From Bradyrhizobium monzae (lineage in GTDB: Bacteria; Pseudomonadota; Alphaproteobacteria; Rhizobiales; Xanthobacteraceae): 64,000 nucleotides of DNA. Positions 8,321 through 16,623 of this stretch are shown here, in pieces. The position numbers were made by a program, and so were the translations under genes. Under the pieces are notes generated by a model. The model ran no database searches. It saw only the letters and a list, made by a program, of their open reading frames with translations, and was not told the DNA's origin. How positions within the stretch are numbered: the first letter of the stretch is position 1; every line of letters begins with the position of its first letter. The DNA lies in NCBI RefSeq assembly GCF_021458635.1, contig NZ_JAIRDQ010000002.1, positions 248,001 to 312,000 on the forward strand, written 5' to 3'.

Positions 8321-9235
8321 CTAGCGCTTGACCTTGGCGAGAATGCGATCCGCTTCCGTGCGCCAATCGGCGCTCCGCGCGAACTCTTTCGTACCCTTCG
8401 TGCCGAACAGGCCTTCATCGGCGAGATCGGCGACCCAGGCCTGACGCTCGGCCGTGCCCTGCGCCGACCACGGCGTCAGCCCCGCCTCGCGCACGGTCTC
8501 GGCGACCTCGCGCACCTCCTCGGCGCGGCGGCGGCCGTGCTCGATCACGCGCTGGAAGCAATAAGCGCCCTGCTTCTCCCAATTGATCGCCGGAAACGTC
8601 TCCGTGAGCGACGCCAGCACCGCATCCTCGACGCCATAGGCGCGCGCGGTCGTAAAACTCTCGATGACCATGGCCTCGAGACCCTTGATCATGATGCTCC
8701 GGCACATCTTCACGGCCGAGGACACACCGAGCTTGTCGCTCGCAACTTTCGCTGCAAAGCCGATCGCGTTCAGCAGCGGCTCGAGCTCCTTCGCGCCGGG
8801 ACCGCCGAGCAGCAGCGGCACCTTGATCCGATAAGGCGGCACCGAGGTCATCACGGCGCCCTCGACATAGCGCCCGGCCGCGCCATCGACCAGCGCCGCC
8901 GCGCGCCGCTTGGCGCCGGGCGAGGCCGAGTTGAAGTCGAGAAACCAGGTGCCCTGGTTGATGGCCGACGCGCAGGCCTTTGCGACCGGGACGGCCTGGC
9001 TCGCGGTAACGGCTGAGATGATGAAATCGGATTTTGCGGTCAGCTCCGCGTGAGACGCCGCGAGCGTCACGCCGAACTTCGCCGCATGCTTCTTCAGCGG
9101 CGCGCCCTGCTCGCCGCCGAGCTTGATGTCATAAGCGGCGACCTTGCTGTCCTGCTCGCGCAAATCCTCGGCCAGGATCCGGCCGACCTCGCCATAGCCA
9201 ACCAGCCCGATCTGCCACCGCTTCGGATCTGCCAT
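8321..9235 (-). CDS. NAD(P)-dependent oxidoreductase with DUF1932 C-terminal domain (6PGDH-like)
   Basis: A 304-residue dehydrogenase. The N-terminus has the Rossmann fingerprint IGLVGYGEVGRILAEDL (GxGxxG) followed by an acidic residue, VAAYDIKL, which favours NAD. The C-terminal half (about residues 190-265: SVKMCRSIMIKGLEAM-type helices) matches DUF1932, found in a subgroup of the beta-hydroxyacid dehydrogenase family. The start overlaps the preceding gene by one base, so it is the last gene of the PDC/oxalomesaconate operon. It may oxidise or reduce a hydroxy- or oxo-acid of that pathway. Known LigC dehydrogenases belong to the Gfo/Idh/MocA family, so a direct LigC assignment is not supported. 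Confidence 0.8.
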   Translation of the reverse strand: MADPKRWQIGLVGYGEVGRILAEDLREQDSKVAAYDIKLGGEQGAPLKKHAAKFGVTLAASHAELTAKSDFIISAVTASQAVPVAKACASAINQGTWFLDFNSASPGAKRRAAALVDGAAGRYVEGAVMTSVPPYRIKVPLLLGGPGAKELEPLLNAIGFAAKVASDKLGVSSAVKMCRSIMIKGLEAMVIESFTTARAYGVEDAVLASLTETFPAINWEKQGAYCFQRVIEHGRRRAEEVREVAETVREAGLTPWSAQGTAERQAWVADLADEGLFGTKGTKEFARSADWRTEADRILAKVKR

Positions 9236-10104
9236 CAGTTCAGCCCTCGCGTCGTCACGTCGAACAGCTCCTCGACCGCATAGCGGCGCGGGATCAGCGC
9301 CTGCTGGAATGCATAGTCGACGATCAGCTCCAGCGGTTTTCGGTTCGCCTCGACCCCGAACGGCACGAAGTCGGGCGTCGCCGCAGGTCCAGCCTGTTCC
9401 TTGTTCCGCTTGAGCAGATCATAGACGCCCGCGACCACATCGGGGCGCGATTCTGCAAGCTGCTCGGTCACGACCACGAGATGATTGACCGGCACCACGC
9501 CGCGGCGGGCATACCATTTGGCGGCCTCAGCCGCCGGATCGGGGAAGAGCGACTTCAGCTTGGGATTATCGGAGATCTCGCCGAGAACGGCGTCGACCTC
9601 GCCGTCGAGCAGCATCTGCAGGACCTTCTTGTCCTTCGGCGCGCGCTCGGTGGTGTCGACATACTCGGCGACATGCGGATCCTCGAACGTCACCCAGCGG
9701 ATCTTGTCGAGATTGACGTCGTAGTCGTTGGCGAGAATGCCCCTGATCCAGGCGCCCGTTGTCGTCGTGAACGAGCGGATGCCGACGCGCTTGCCTTCGA
9801 GATCGGACGGCCCGAGCGTTCCCTGCGCCGGATTATACAACGCATGGGTATGCTGGAAGCGGCCCATCATGGTCGCCGGCAGCAGCACCAGCTGCTTGCC
9901 GTGCGCCTTTGCCATCAGATAGGTGACGATCGCCATCTCGCAGACGTCGAACGCCTGCTCGCGCACCATCGGCTTGAACGCCGCGTTGGTCGGCGTGTAC
10001 TCGATGAAGTCGAGGTCGAAGAGGTCGGAGCGAAGCTCGCCGCTCTTCACCGCCTTGACATGGGGGTGACTGCCGAGCACCGCCTTCAGCTTGAGACGAT
10101 CCAT
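9235..10104 (-). CDS. 4,5-dihydroxyphthalate decarboxylase-like protein (Pht5 family, binding-protein fold)
   Basis: A 289-residue protein without signal peptide. The pattern LKAVLGSHPHVKAV ... FDVCEMAIVTYLMAKAHGKQLVLLPA ... LEGKRVGIRSFTTTTGAWIRGILANDYDVNLDKIRWVT ... VVPVNHLVVVTEQLAESRPDVV resembles 4,5-dihydroxyphthalate decarboxylase (Pht5), a cytoplasmic enzyme built on the periplasmic-binding-protein fold that makes protocatechuate from 4,5-dihydroxyphthalate. Lack of an export signal and its place between an aldolase gene and a dehydrogenase gene favour an enzyme over a transport component. The true substrate is open; many family members are annotated merely as ABC binding proteins. Confidence 0.72.
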   Translation of the reverse strand: MDRLKLKAVLGSHPHVKAVKSGELRSDLFDLDFIEYTPTNAAFKPMVREQAFDVCEMAIVTYLMAKAHGKQLVLLPATMMGRFQHTHALYNPAQGTLGPSDLEGKRVGIRSFTTTTGAWIRGILANDYDVNLDKIRWVTFEDPHVAEYVDTTERAPKDKKVLQMLLDGEVDAVLGEISDNPKLKSLFPDPAAEAAKWYARRGVVPVNHLVVVTEQLAESRPDVVAGVYDLLKRNKEQAGPAATPDFVPFGVEANRKPLELIVDYAFQQALIPRRYAVEELFDVTTRGLN

Positions 10105-10131
10105 TTGCGCGCTCCGCTTCTCTCTCGCCGA

Positions 10132-10815
10132 TCAGACGTCTTCGGGATTGTCGACGTAGACCAGCCCCGCCTTCGCCAGCGCCTCGCGCATGCTGTACAT
10201 GTCGAGGCCCAGTTCGCCCGAGCCGAGGCGCTGGCGCTTGCCACCTTCGTCGGCGTTGCGCTTCTTCGCCTTCTCGGCGACCCCGGCGGCATAGCGTTTC
10301 GGCACCACGACGACGCCGTCGTCATCTGCGACGATGATGTCGCCGGGATCGACGTTGACGCCGGCGCAGACCACGGGGACGTTGACCGAGCCGAGCGTGG
10401 CCTTGACCGTGCCCTTGGCCGAGACCGCGCGCGACCACACCGGAAAATTCATCTCGTGCAGCGCTTTGACGTCGCGGCAGCCGGCATCGATAATCAGCCC
10501 CTGCACGCCACGCGCTTGCAGCGAGGTCGCCAGCAGCTCGCCGAACATGCCATCGGTATTGTCGGTGGTGCAGCCGACGACGAGGATGTCGCCCTTCCTG
10601 CACTGTTCGACCGCGACATGGATCATCCAGTTGTCGCCTGGCTGCGCCAGTACGGTGACGGCGGGACCTGCGATCGATGCGCCGGCCCAGACGGGCCGCA
10701 AGTACGGCTTCATCAGGCCGAGGCGACCATAGGCCTCGTGCACGGTCGAGACGCCGTATTCCGCCATCCCCGCGGGATCGGCACGCTTGATGTTGCGAAC
10801 GACGACGGGCTTCAT
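10132..10815 (-). CDS. ligK: 4-carboxy-4-hydroxy-2-oxoadipate (CHA) aldolase, RraA-like
   Basis: A 227-residue protein of the RraA-like class II pyruvate aldolase family; the length equals that of LigK/GalC/ProA enzymes. Visible are TVHEAYGR near residue 24, [28 protein letters not shown] (the G-E-L-L-A loop for pyruvate phosphate-free binding and the catalytic Arg114/Asp115 pair) and [24 protein letters not shown]. The expected reaction is CHA to pyruvate plus oxaloacetate, the last step of protocatechuate 4,5-cleavage and gallate breakdown; the family also splits 4-hydroxy-4-methyl-2-oxoglutarate and decarboxylates oxaloacetate. It overlaps the hydratase gene by ATGA, which fits consecutive steps. 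Confidence 0.88.
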   Translation of the reverse strand: MKPVVVRNIKRADPAGMAEYGVSTVHEAYGRLGLMKPYLRPVWAGASIAGPAVTVLAQPGDNWMIHVAVEQCRKGDILVVGCTTDNTDGMFGELLATSLQARGVQGLIIDAGCRDVKALHEMNFPVWSRAVSAKGTVKATLGSVNVPVVCAGVNVDPGDIIVADDDGVVVVPKRYAAGVAEKAKKRNADEGGKRQRLGSGELGLDMYSMREALAKAGLVYVDNPEDV

Positions 10816-11525
10816 GCCAGCACCTCCGCAACGGTCGGGAACAGGCGCTGATAGGCCTCGCCGTAGGTCATCGGAATGCCGGTATTGCGACTGCCCTGGA
10901 TGCCGCGGTTGAGCGCGACGCGTTCGTAATAGCCCCAAAGATGCTTTTGCGCGGCGAGGATCTGGAACGCCTCGTACTTCTCCTTCCAGACTTCGTCGAT
11001 CTTGAGCAGCACGTCCGGCTTGTAATTGCACTGTTCGGGCTGGTGCGGCTCGAACAGGAACACCGGCGGCGCCGAATATTGGTACTGTGCGCCGGGCTTG
11101 TGGCCCATGGCCTGCGCGACCACGCGGGTCTCCTGCGCGAAATGCGCCGCGTTCGGATGGTCGAAATTGTAGGGGTCTTCCAGCGCGTGGGTTAGCACGA
11201 AGCTCGGATTGAGCTCGCGGTAGATATCGACCATGCGGTCGAAATGCGCCTCGGTCAGCTTCAGAGGATAATCGCCGCAATCGAAGAACTCGATCTCGGC
11301 ACCCAGCAGCTTTGCCGCCCGCTCTGCCTCATCCTTGCGGCCGGCCTTGACCGATTCCAGTGTCGCGCCCTTTTCCTTCCAGGCGAACTGGCTCTCGCCG
11401 CGCTCGCCAAAGGACATGCACACGATCTTCATGCGATAGCCCTTCTTCGCATGCAGCGCGATGGCGCCACCGGCACGCCAGACGAAATCGCCGGGATGGG
11501 CGGTGACCACGAGACCTGTTTTCAT
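10812..11525 (-). CDS. galB: PIG-L/LmbE-family zinc hydrolase, probable 4-oxalomesaconate hydratase (GalB-like)
   Basis: A 237-residue PIG-L/LmbE-fold protein. Metal-site motifs are [13 protein letters not shown] near residue 8 (AHPxD) and the distal [13 protein letters not shown]. The start at 11525 has GGGGAG upstream. Most relatives are sugar N-deacetylases, but Pseudomonas putida GalB, which hydrates 4-oxalomesaconate to CHA, belongs to this family. The gene is coupled by ATGA to the CHA aldolase and sits downstream of two PDC lactonase homologues, so the hydratase role is strongly favoured by context over deacetylation. The product is cytoplasmic. Confidence 0.82.
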   Translation of the reverse strand: MKTGLVVTAHPGDFVWRAGGAIALHAKKGYRMKIVCMSFGERGESQFAWKEKGATLESVKAGRKDEAERAAKLLGAEIEFFDCGDYPLKLTEAHFDRMVDIYRELNPSFVLTHALEDPYNFDHPNAAHFAQETRVVAQAMGHKPGAQYQYSAPPVFLFEPHQPEQCNYKPDVLLKIDEVWKEKYEAFQILAAQKHLWGYYERVALNRGIQGSRNTGIPMTYGEAYQRLFPTVAEVLA

Positions 11526-11591
11526 GGGAGAACTCCCCTCTTTCGTTCGTCAGCATCATAGGCTGCCAGCGTCATGCCGGCAGCAAAATCA

Positions 11592-12893
11592 TCAAGCCGC
11601 GGCGGCCACGGGTTCCTCGCCGTCGAGGACGCGCTTCAAGCGCTCCTGATCGAGCGCGCCTTCCCATTTGGCAATCGCGATGGTCGCGACCGCGTTCCCG
11701 ATCAGATTGGTCGGCGTCAGCCCCTGCGACATCAGGCGATGGATGCCGAGCACCAGCGCGACGCTCGTCACCGGAATGGAGCCGGTGGCGGACAGCGTCG
11801 CCGCCAGCACGACAAAGGCCGCGCCCGCGATGCCGGCCGCGCCCTTTGAGGTCACGAGCAGGATCAGCAGCAGCTCGATCTGCTCGGTGAGCCCGAACGG
11901 TGTGTTGGTGGCTTGCGCCAGGAACACTGAAGCGGCGGCGAGGTAGAGACAGGTGCCGTCGAGATTGAAGGAATAGCCGGTCGGGATCACGAGGCCGACC
12001 ACGCTCTTCTCGCAACCCGCCTTCTCCAGCTTGGTCAGCATCCGCGGCAGCACCGTCTCGGACGATGTGGTGGCGATGCAGATCAGCAGCTCTTCCCAGA
12101 TGTAACGGATCAGCTTCAGCAGCGAGAAGCCGCAGAGCCTCGCCACCGGGCCGAGCGCCACGATAATGAAGATGACGCAGGTGAGATAGAACCCACCCAG
12201 CAACTTGCCGAGCGAGGCCAGCGAGCCGACGCCGAACTTGCCGACCGTGAACGCGATGGCACCAAACGCCCCGATTGGCGCTGCCCACATCACGAAGCCG
12301 ACCACGGCGAACACCATCTTCGCGGCGATGTCGATCAGATTGACCAGCGGCGCGGCGCGCTCACCGAGCTGCACCAGCGCAAAGCCGCACAGCACCGAAA
12401 TGAACAGGACCTGGAGGATATTGCCCTCGGCAAACGCGCCGATGAACGTCGCGGGCACGATGTTCATCAGGAACGGCACGAAGCCGATCACGGCGGTCTG
12501 CTTGACGTAAGGCTCGACCGCGCTGGCATTGATGCTGCCCGGATCGATGTTCATGCCGGCGCCGGGCTTGAGCACATTGACCGCAATGAGACCGATGATC
12601 AGCGCGATCGTGGTCATGACCTCGAAATAGACGATCGCCTTCACCGCGACGCGTCCGACCCGCGCCATGTCGGCCATATGGGCGATGCCGTGGACGACGG
12701 TGCAGAAGATGATCGGCGCGATCAGCATCCGGATCGCCTTGATGAAGGCATCCCCGAGCGGCTGCATCTTTGCGCCCGCCTCGGGACTGACGATCCCAAG
12801 CGCGATGCCGGCCGCCATGGCAATGAGCACCTGGATCCAGAGCTCCTTCCACCAGACCCGCCCGCGCGGCTTGTCGATCGCCATCGCGGTCAT
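11592..12893 (-). CDS. dctA: Dicarboxylate:cation symporter, DctA/GltP type
   Basis: A 433-residue membrane protein. Family signatures are seen: KAIRMLIAPIIFCTVVHGIAHM, the serine-rich re-entrant loop CIATTSSETVLPRML, PTGYSFNLDGTCLYLAAA (the NxDG substrate/cation motif) and TSKGAAGIAGAAFVVLAATL. DctA carries succinate, fumarate and malate into the cell with protons. Here it lies inside the catabolic operon, overlapping the upstream PDC lactonase homologue by ATGA, so it may import PDC, 4-oxalomesaconate or another acidic intermediate instead. The general symporter call is firm, the special substrate is inference. Confidence 0.9.
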   Translation of the reverse strand: MTAMAIDKPRGRVWWKELWIQVLIAMAAGIALGIVSPEAGAKMQPLGDAFIKAIRMLIAPIIFCTVVHGIAHMADMARVGRVAVKAIVYFEVMTTIALIIGLIAVNVLKPGAGMNIDPGSINASAVEPYVKQTAVIGFVPFLMNIVPATFIGAFAEGNILQVLFISVLCGFALVQLGERAAPLVNLIDIAAKMVFAVVGFVMWAAPIGAFGAIAFTVGKFGVGSLASLGKLLGGFYLTCVIFIIVALGPVARLCGFSLLKLIRYIWEELLICIATTSSETVLPRMLTKLEKAGCEKSVVGLVIPTGYSFNLDGTCLYLAAASVFLAQATNTPFGLTEQIELLLILLVTSKGAAGIAGAAFVVLAATLSATGSIPVTSVALVLGIHRLMSQGLTPTNLIGNAVATIAIAKWEGALDQERLKRVLDGEEPVAAAA

Positions 12894-13774
12894 TCGTCGA
12901 ATCCAAACAGGCGCGCGGGATTGTCGACCAGAATCTTCTGCTGAAACGCCGGCTCCGGCGCGAACAGCGGGATCAGATCGACGAGGTCGCCGTCATTCGG
13001 CATCACCTTGACGTTCGGATGCGGCCAATCGGTGCCCCAGATGATGCGATCGGGCGCGGTCTCGACGATCTTTCGCGCGAACGGCACCGCGTCCGTGAAG
13101 GGCGGACCGGCCGAGGAGACTCGTTCCGAACCGCAGATCTTGACCCAGCACTTTTCGTCGCGCTGCATCAGCTCGATCAGGATCCGGAACGGCAACTGGT
13201 CGAGCCCTTCCGACGCCTTCACCCGGCCCATATGGTCGATGGTGTAGCTCAGCGGCAGCCTTGTCAGCATGTCGGCATATTCAGGCAGGTCGATCGCATC
13301 GAAATGCAGATCGATGTGCCAGCCGAGTGGCGCGACCATGGCGACGATGCGGTTGAACACGCGCTTGTCGGGGACGCCGCCGAGATGGCGGACGAAATTG
13401 AACCGGCAGCCGCGGAAGCCGCCTTCGTGCAGCACACGAAGCTCACGATCGGTAATGCTGTCGTCGATATTGGCAACCGCGCGATAGGCGCCATTGCTCT
13501 GCGCGATGGCGTCGAGCGCAACCGTGTTGTCGGTACCGTGCACGCTGGCATTGACGATGACCGCGCGCTCGACGCCGAGTTTGGCGTGCAAGACCTTGAA
13601 GTCCTCAAGCGGCGCATCCGGCGGCGTGTAGGATCGGTCAGGCGCGTAAGGGTATTTCGCGCCGGGCCCGAAGATGTGGCAATGCGCATCGCAGGACAGC
13701 TTCGGCAGCCTGAATTTCGGCGTGCGCGTGTTCGGATCCGGCGGCGGAATGGTCGGCGTGTACATCATATTCAT
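12890..13774 (-). CDS. ligI: 2-pyrone-4,6-dicarboxylate lactonase-like amidohydrolase (LigI family), cytoplasmic copy
   Basis: A 294-residue amidohydrolase-superfamily protein resembling LigI: LSCDAHCHIFGPGAKYPY (HxH), ERAVIVNASVHGTDNTVALDAIA, GGFRGCRFNFVRHLGG, YTIDHMGRV and the C-terminal IIWGTDWPHPN with the catalytic Asp. LigI opens the pyrone ring of PDC to give 4-oxalomesaconate without needing a bound metal. There is no signal peptide. It overlaps its neighbours on both sides by ATGA. Together with the hydratase and aldolase genes downstream it gives the run PDC to oxalomesaconate to CHA to pyruvate plus oxaloacetate. Confidence 0.85.
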   Translation of the reverse strand: MNMMYTPTIPPPDPNTRTPKFRLPKLSCDAHCHIFGPGAKYPYAPDRSYTPPDAPLEDFKVLHAKLGVERAVIVNASVHGTDNTVALDAIAQSNGAYRAVANIDDSITDRELRVLHEGGFRGCRFNFVRHLGGVPDKRVFNRIVAMVAPLGWHIDLHFDAIDLPEYADMLTRLPLSYTIDHMGRVKASEGLDQLPFRILIELMQRDEKCWVKICGSERVSSAGPPFTDAVPFARKIVETAPDRIIWGTDWPHPNVKVMPNDGDLVDLIPLFAPEPAFQQKILVDNPARLFGFDE

Positions 13775-14733
13775 CAGCTGAACTTGAAAAGGCGCGCGGG
13801 ATTGTCGACGAGCAGCTTTTGCCGGACCTTGTCATCGGGCGCATAGAGGGGAATGAGATCAACGAGATCGCCGTCATTCGGCATGATCTTGACGTTGGGG
13901 TGTGGCCAGTCGGTCCCCCAGATGACACGCTCGGGTGCATTGTCGATCAGCGCCTTGGCGAACGGCACCGCGTCATGGAACGGCTTGCCGGCGGCCGACG
14001 CGCGTTCGAGGCCGGTGATCTTGACCCAGCACTTATCGTCCTTCTTCTGAAGATCGAGCAGCGCTGTGAAGCCGGCATCGTCGAGGCCCTTGGCAGCCTG
14101 AACCGTCCCCATGTGGTCGATCACATAAGGCGTCGGCAGTGCGGTGAGGATCGGCGCGAATTCGGCGATCGTGCCGGGCTCGAAATACACGTCGATGTGC
14201 CAGCCGAGCGCGGCGACGCGATGCACGATCCGCTGGAACTTGGTCATGTCGCCGACGCCGCCGAGACGCTTGAGGAAGGCGAAACGGCAGCCGCAGATGC
14301 CGCCCTTGTCGAGCGCCGCCAGCTCCTGTTCGGTCATCTCGTCGCTGATATTGGCGATGCCCTTGTAGGCACCTTCGCTCTGCGCGATCGCATCGGTGAC
14401 GATGCGGTTGTCGGTGCCGTGCACGGTCGCATTGACGATCACACAGCGCTCGACGCCGATCTTCTCATGAACGCTGCGGAACATCTCCAGCGGCGCATCA
14501 GCGGTGTTGTAGGGCCGCTTTTCCGAGAAAGGATAGCGCGACGCGGGCCCGAAGACGTGGGTGTGGCTGTCGCAGGATTTTGCTGGCAGCTTGAACGACG
14601 GCGTCTTGGGATTCGGGTCCGGCGGCGTGATCGTCGGCATCGTCTTTGGTTCGGCCCCTTGCGCGCGCGTTTCGCTCGCGAGCGCGGCGCCGGCCAATCC
14701 GGTCAAGAGATGCAAGCACTCCCGCCTGTTCAT
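13774..14733 (-). CDS. 2-pyrone-4,6-dicarboxylate lactonase-like amidohydrolase (LigI family) with Tat-like signal
   Basis: A 319-residue paralogue of the next gene, with the same motifs (KSCDSHTHVFGPASRYPF, VIVNATVHGTDN, GGICGCRFAFLKRLGG, YVIDHMGTV, VIWGTDWPHPN). The start MNRREC at 14733 gives a 29-residue leader: a twin-arginine stretch N-R-R-E-C-L-H, a hydrophobic core (LLTGLAGAALA) and a small-residue cut site near T-R-A-Q. The cytoplasmic copy has none of this. So this copy is probably exported folded by the Tat system and acts on PDC or a similar lactone in the periplasm. The gene overlaps the cytoplasmic copy by ATGA. Confidence 0.82.
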   Translation of the reverse strand: MNRRECLHLLTGLAGAALASETRAQGAEPKTMPTITPPDPNPKTPSFKLPAKSCDSHTHVFGPASRYPFSEKRPYNTADAPLEMFRSVHEKIGVERCVIVNATVHGTDNRIVTDAIAQSEGAYKGIANISDEMTEQELAALDKGGICGCRFAFLKRLGGVGDMTKFQRIVHRVAALGWHIDVYFEPGTIAEFAPILTALPTPYVIDHMGTVQAAKGLDDAGFTALLDLQKKDDKCWVKITGLERASAAGKPFHDAVPFAKALIDNAPERVIWGTDWPHPNVKIMPNDGDLVDLIPLYAPDDKVRQKLLVDNPARLFKFS

Positions 14734-14806
14734 GTCCTTCAACACCCCATCACATGTCCGCTTGCGAGCGGAAGCGCCACTACGCGCCCCCCTCGGGCGG
14801 TTTCTT

Positions 14807-15517
14807 TCAAGTCTTGCTGCTTGCAACAGTCCGACGCCGCGCCGGCGCGGCCTGATCCAGGGCCGGCGCCTGGAACGCCGCAACAGTGGCCTGCACCAAT
14901 TGCTCAATGGCATTGGCGGGATCGCCGCCGTCGGTCTCGCCGCGCGACAGGCGCGAGACGCGGTCCGGCGTCACCAGCGAGTAATAGAGTGCGCCGAGCA
15001 GGAAGTGGCTGCGCCAGACGATGTCGGTGCGCGGAATGTGCGGCAGGCTGTCGTGGATCGCGTCGATGAAGGCGTGGCTGGTGTCGTCAAACGTCTGCGC
15101 AATGATTTTTCGCGCGACCTCGTTGCCCTCGGCCGACATCACGGCGCGAAGCCGCGTGAAGCGTGCCCCGCCGCCCGCGAGATCGCTGCCCGAGGTGAAG
15201 GCCGGCACCACATAGGCCCGCACCACCGCTTCGAGCCGGTCCTGCAGATCGCGCACGCGCTTGGCGGCGGCGAGCAACTCCGAGCGGCGCAAGTTCATCG
15301 GCCCGCAATGGCGCCGGTAGATCTCCAGCAGCAGGCCGTCCTTGGTCTTGAAATGATAGGTCACGCTGCCGGGATTGGCCCCTGCGGCCTGCGCGATGTC
15401 GCGCACCGAGACGGCATTGAAGCCGTTGGTGGCGAACAGCTCCTCGGCCGCGGCGAGGATCGCCTCGCGCATGTTCGGCTTGCGGGCCGTTTCCTTGCTG
15501 GTGGGCTTGCGTACCAT
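14807..15517 (-). CDS. TetR/AcrR-family transcriptional regulator
   Basis: A 236-residue regulator. The N-terminal helix-turn-helix is clear: NMREAILAAAEELFATNGFNAVSVRDIAQAAGANPGSVTYHFKTKDGLLLEIYRRH. The remainder is a helical ligand domain with a low-complexity tail (PALDQAAPARRRTVASSKT). ATG at 15517 lies only 4 bases from a perfect palindrome, so either the message is almost leaderless or translation begins at Met16 (15472). The gene is first in the PDC operon and divergent from a tricarboxylate-type binding protein, so it probably autoregulates and controls both sides. Confidence 0.88.
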   Translation of the reverse strand: MVRKPTSKETARKPNMREAILAAAEELFATNGFNAVSVRDIAQAAGANPGSVTYHFKTKDGLLLEIYRRHCGPMNLRRSELLAAAKRVRDLQDRLEAVVRAYVVPAFTSGSDLAGGGARFTRLRAVMSAEGNEVARKIIAQTFDDTSHAFIDAIHDSLPHIPRTDIVWRSHFLLGALYYSLVTPDRVSRLSRGETDGGDPANAIEQLVQATVAAFQAPALDQAAPARRRTVASSKT

Positions 15518-15521
15518 GTGA

Positions 15522-15560
15522 TTTGTACTATCGTACAAAAGATCAGGTCTCGTCAACAAA
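15522..15560 (-). promoter_or_regulatory. TetR-type operator/promoter block (TTTGTAC-N4-GTACAAA)
   Basis: A perfect 7-bp inverted repeat TTTGTAC TATC GTACAAA lies at 15522-15539. Read on the minus strand, a TTGACG box (15551-15556) follows the conserved TTTG at the far edge and would place the -10 region inside the palindrome, so a bound repressor would block transcription of the TetR-headed operon. The whole 39-base block recurs with 34 identities at 36411-36449 in front of the extradiol dioxygenase. The repressor identity (the adjacent TetR) is inference. Confidence 0.7.
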
Positions 15561-15632
15561 AACCACGGGCAACGTCCGAAAGCGGCTCGGAAGACGACCG
15601 CGCGGCGCGAATGCCCCAAGGAGTGCTGAAGT

Positions 15633-16613
15633 ATGCTGGGTTTGAACACGAAGATCGGCGCCTTGATGCTCGGCGCCGGCCTGCTGCTCGCGGGCAACAT
15701 CGCGCAGGCCGCCGACAATTATCCGAGCAAGCCGGTCCACATCCTCGTGCCCTATGCGGCCGGCGGCGCGGTCGACGTGCTGGCGCGGACGCTCGGCCAG
15801 GCGCTCGCAAAAACCTGGGGCCAGCAGCCCGTGGTCGAGAACCGGCCAGGCGCCGGCGGCATTGTCGCCTCGCAGGCGCTGACGCAGGCGGCGCCCGATG
15901 GCTACACGCTGATCCTGGTGGCCAGCGGCCATCCGCTGAACCAGTTCATCTATCCGAGCGTGCCCTACGACACGTTCAAGGATTTTACCGCGATCAGTGA
16001 AGTCGCGTCCTCGCCGCTCGCGATCGTCGTGGCGAAGGACAGTCCCTACAAGACGCTCGGCGATCTCCTGGCCGCGGCAAAGAAGGAGCCTGACAAGCTC
16101 TCCTATGGCATGTCCGGCAACGGCACCTCGGCGCATCTCGCCGGCGAGCTTCTGAAACACATGTCCGGCACCAAGATCGTCGCGATCCCCTACAAGGGCG
16201 GCGCGCCGGCGCTCACCGCCGTGATCGCGGGCGAAATCCCGCTCAGCATCAATCCGCTCGCGGAAGCCATTGGCCAGCTCGAAGGCGGCCCGGTGCGCGC
16301 GCTCGCGGTGACCTCGGCCGAACGTTCCAAGGCGCTGCCCGATGTCCCGACCATCGCCGAGTCCGGCGTCCCCGGCTACGACGTCTCGGTCTGGTGGGGC
16401 GTGCTTGGACCTGCAAAAATGCCGCCGGAGATCGTCGCAAAACTCGAGACCGACCTGAAGGCGGCGTTGCAGGATGCGAACGTGCTCTCCACGCTCGGCA
16501 AGATCGGCGCGGCCCCGGTCGGCTCCTCGGCCAAGGACTTTGACGCCTACATGCACGCCGAGGCGACCAAATGGGAGCCGGTGCTGAAGGCTGCCGACAT
16601 CCGCGCGCAGTGA
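15633..16613 (+). CDS. Tripartite tricarboxylate transporter substrate-binding protein (Bug/TctC family)
   Basis: A 326-residue periplasmic binding protein. The start at 15633 has AAGGAG 10 bases upstream; the signal peptide is cut after NIAQA-A, before DNYPSKPVHILVPYAAGGAVDVLARTL, a typical Bug-family opening. Other family landmarks are VVENRPGAGGIVASQAL, PYKGGAPALTAVIAGEI and KALPDVPTIAESGVPGYDV. Such proteins bind small carboxylates for TctAB-type permeases. No TctA or TctB is in the window. Divergence from the TetR/PDC operon suggests capture of an aromatic or pyrone carboxylate. Confidence 0.9.
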   Translation: MLGLNTKIGALMLGAGLLLAGNIAQAADNYPSKPVHILVPYAAGGAVDVLARTLGQALAKTWGQQPVVENRPGAGGIVASQALTQAAPDGYTLILVASGHPLNQFIYPSVPYDTFKDFTAISEVASSPLAIVVAKDSPYKTLGDLLAAAKKEPDKLSYGMSGNGTSAHLAGELLKHMSGTKIVAIPYKGGAPALTAVIAGEIPLSINPLAEAIGQLEGGPVRALAVTSAERSKALPDVPTIAESGVPGYDVSVWWGVLGPAKMPPEIVAKLETDLKAALQDANVLSTLGKIGAAPVGSSAKDFDAYMHAEATKWEPVLKAADIRAQ

Positions 16614-16623
16614 GGCCCTTCAC

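Noticed and set aside
10812..11525. Annotation as sugar N-deacetylase (PIG-L)
   Set aside because: The fold fits, but the gene is coupled to the CHA aldolase and lies behind PDC lactonases. GalB hydratases share this fold, so the catabolic role is preferred.
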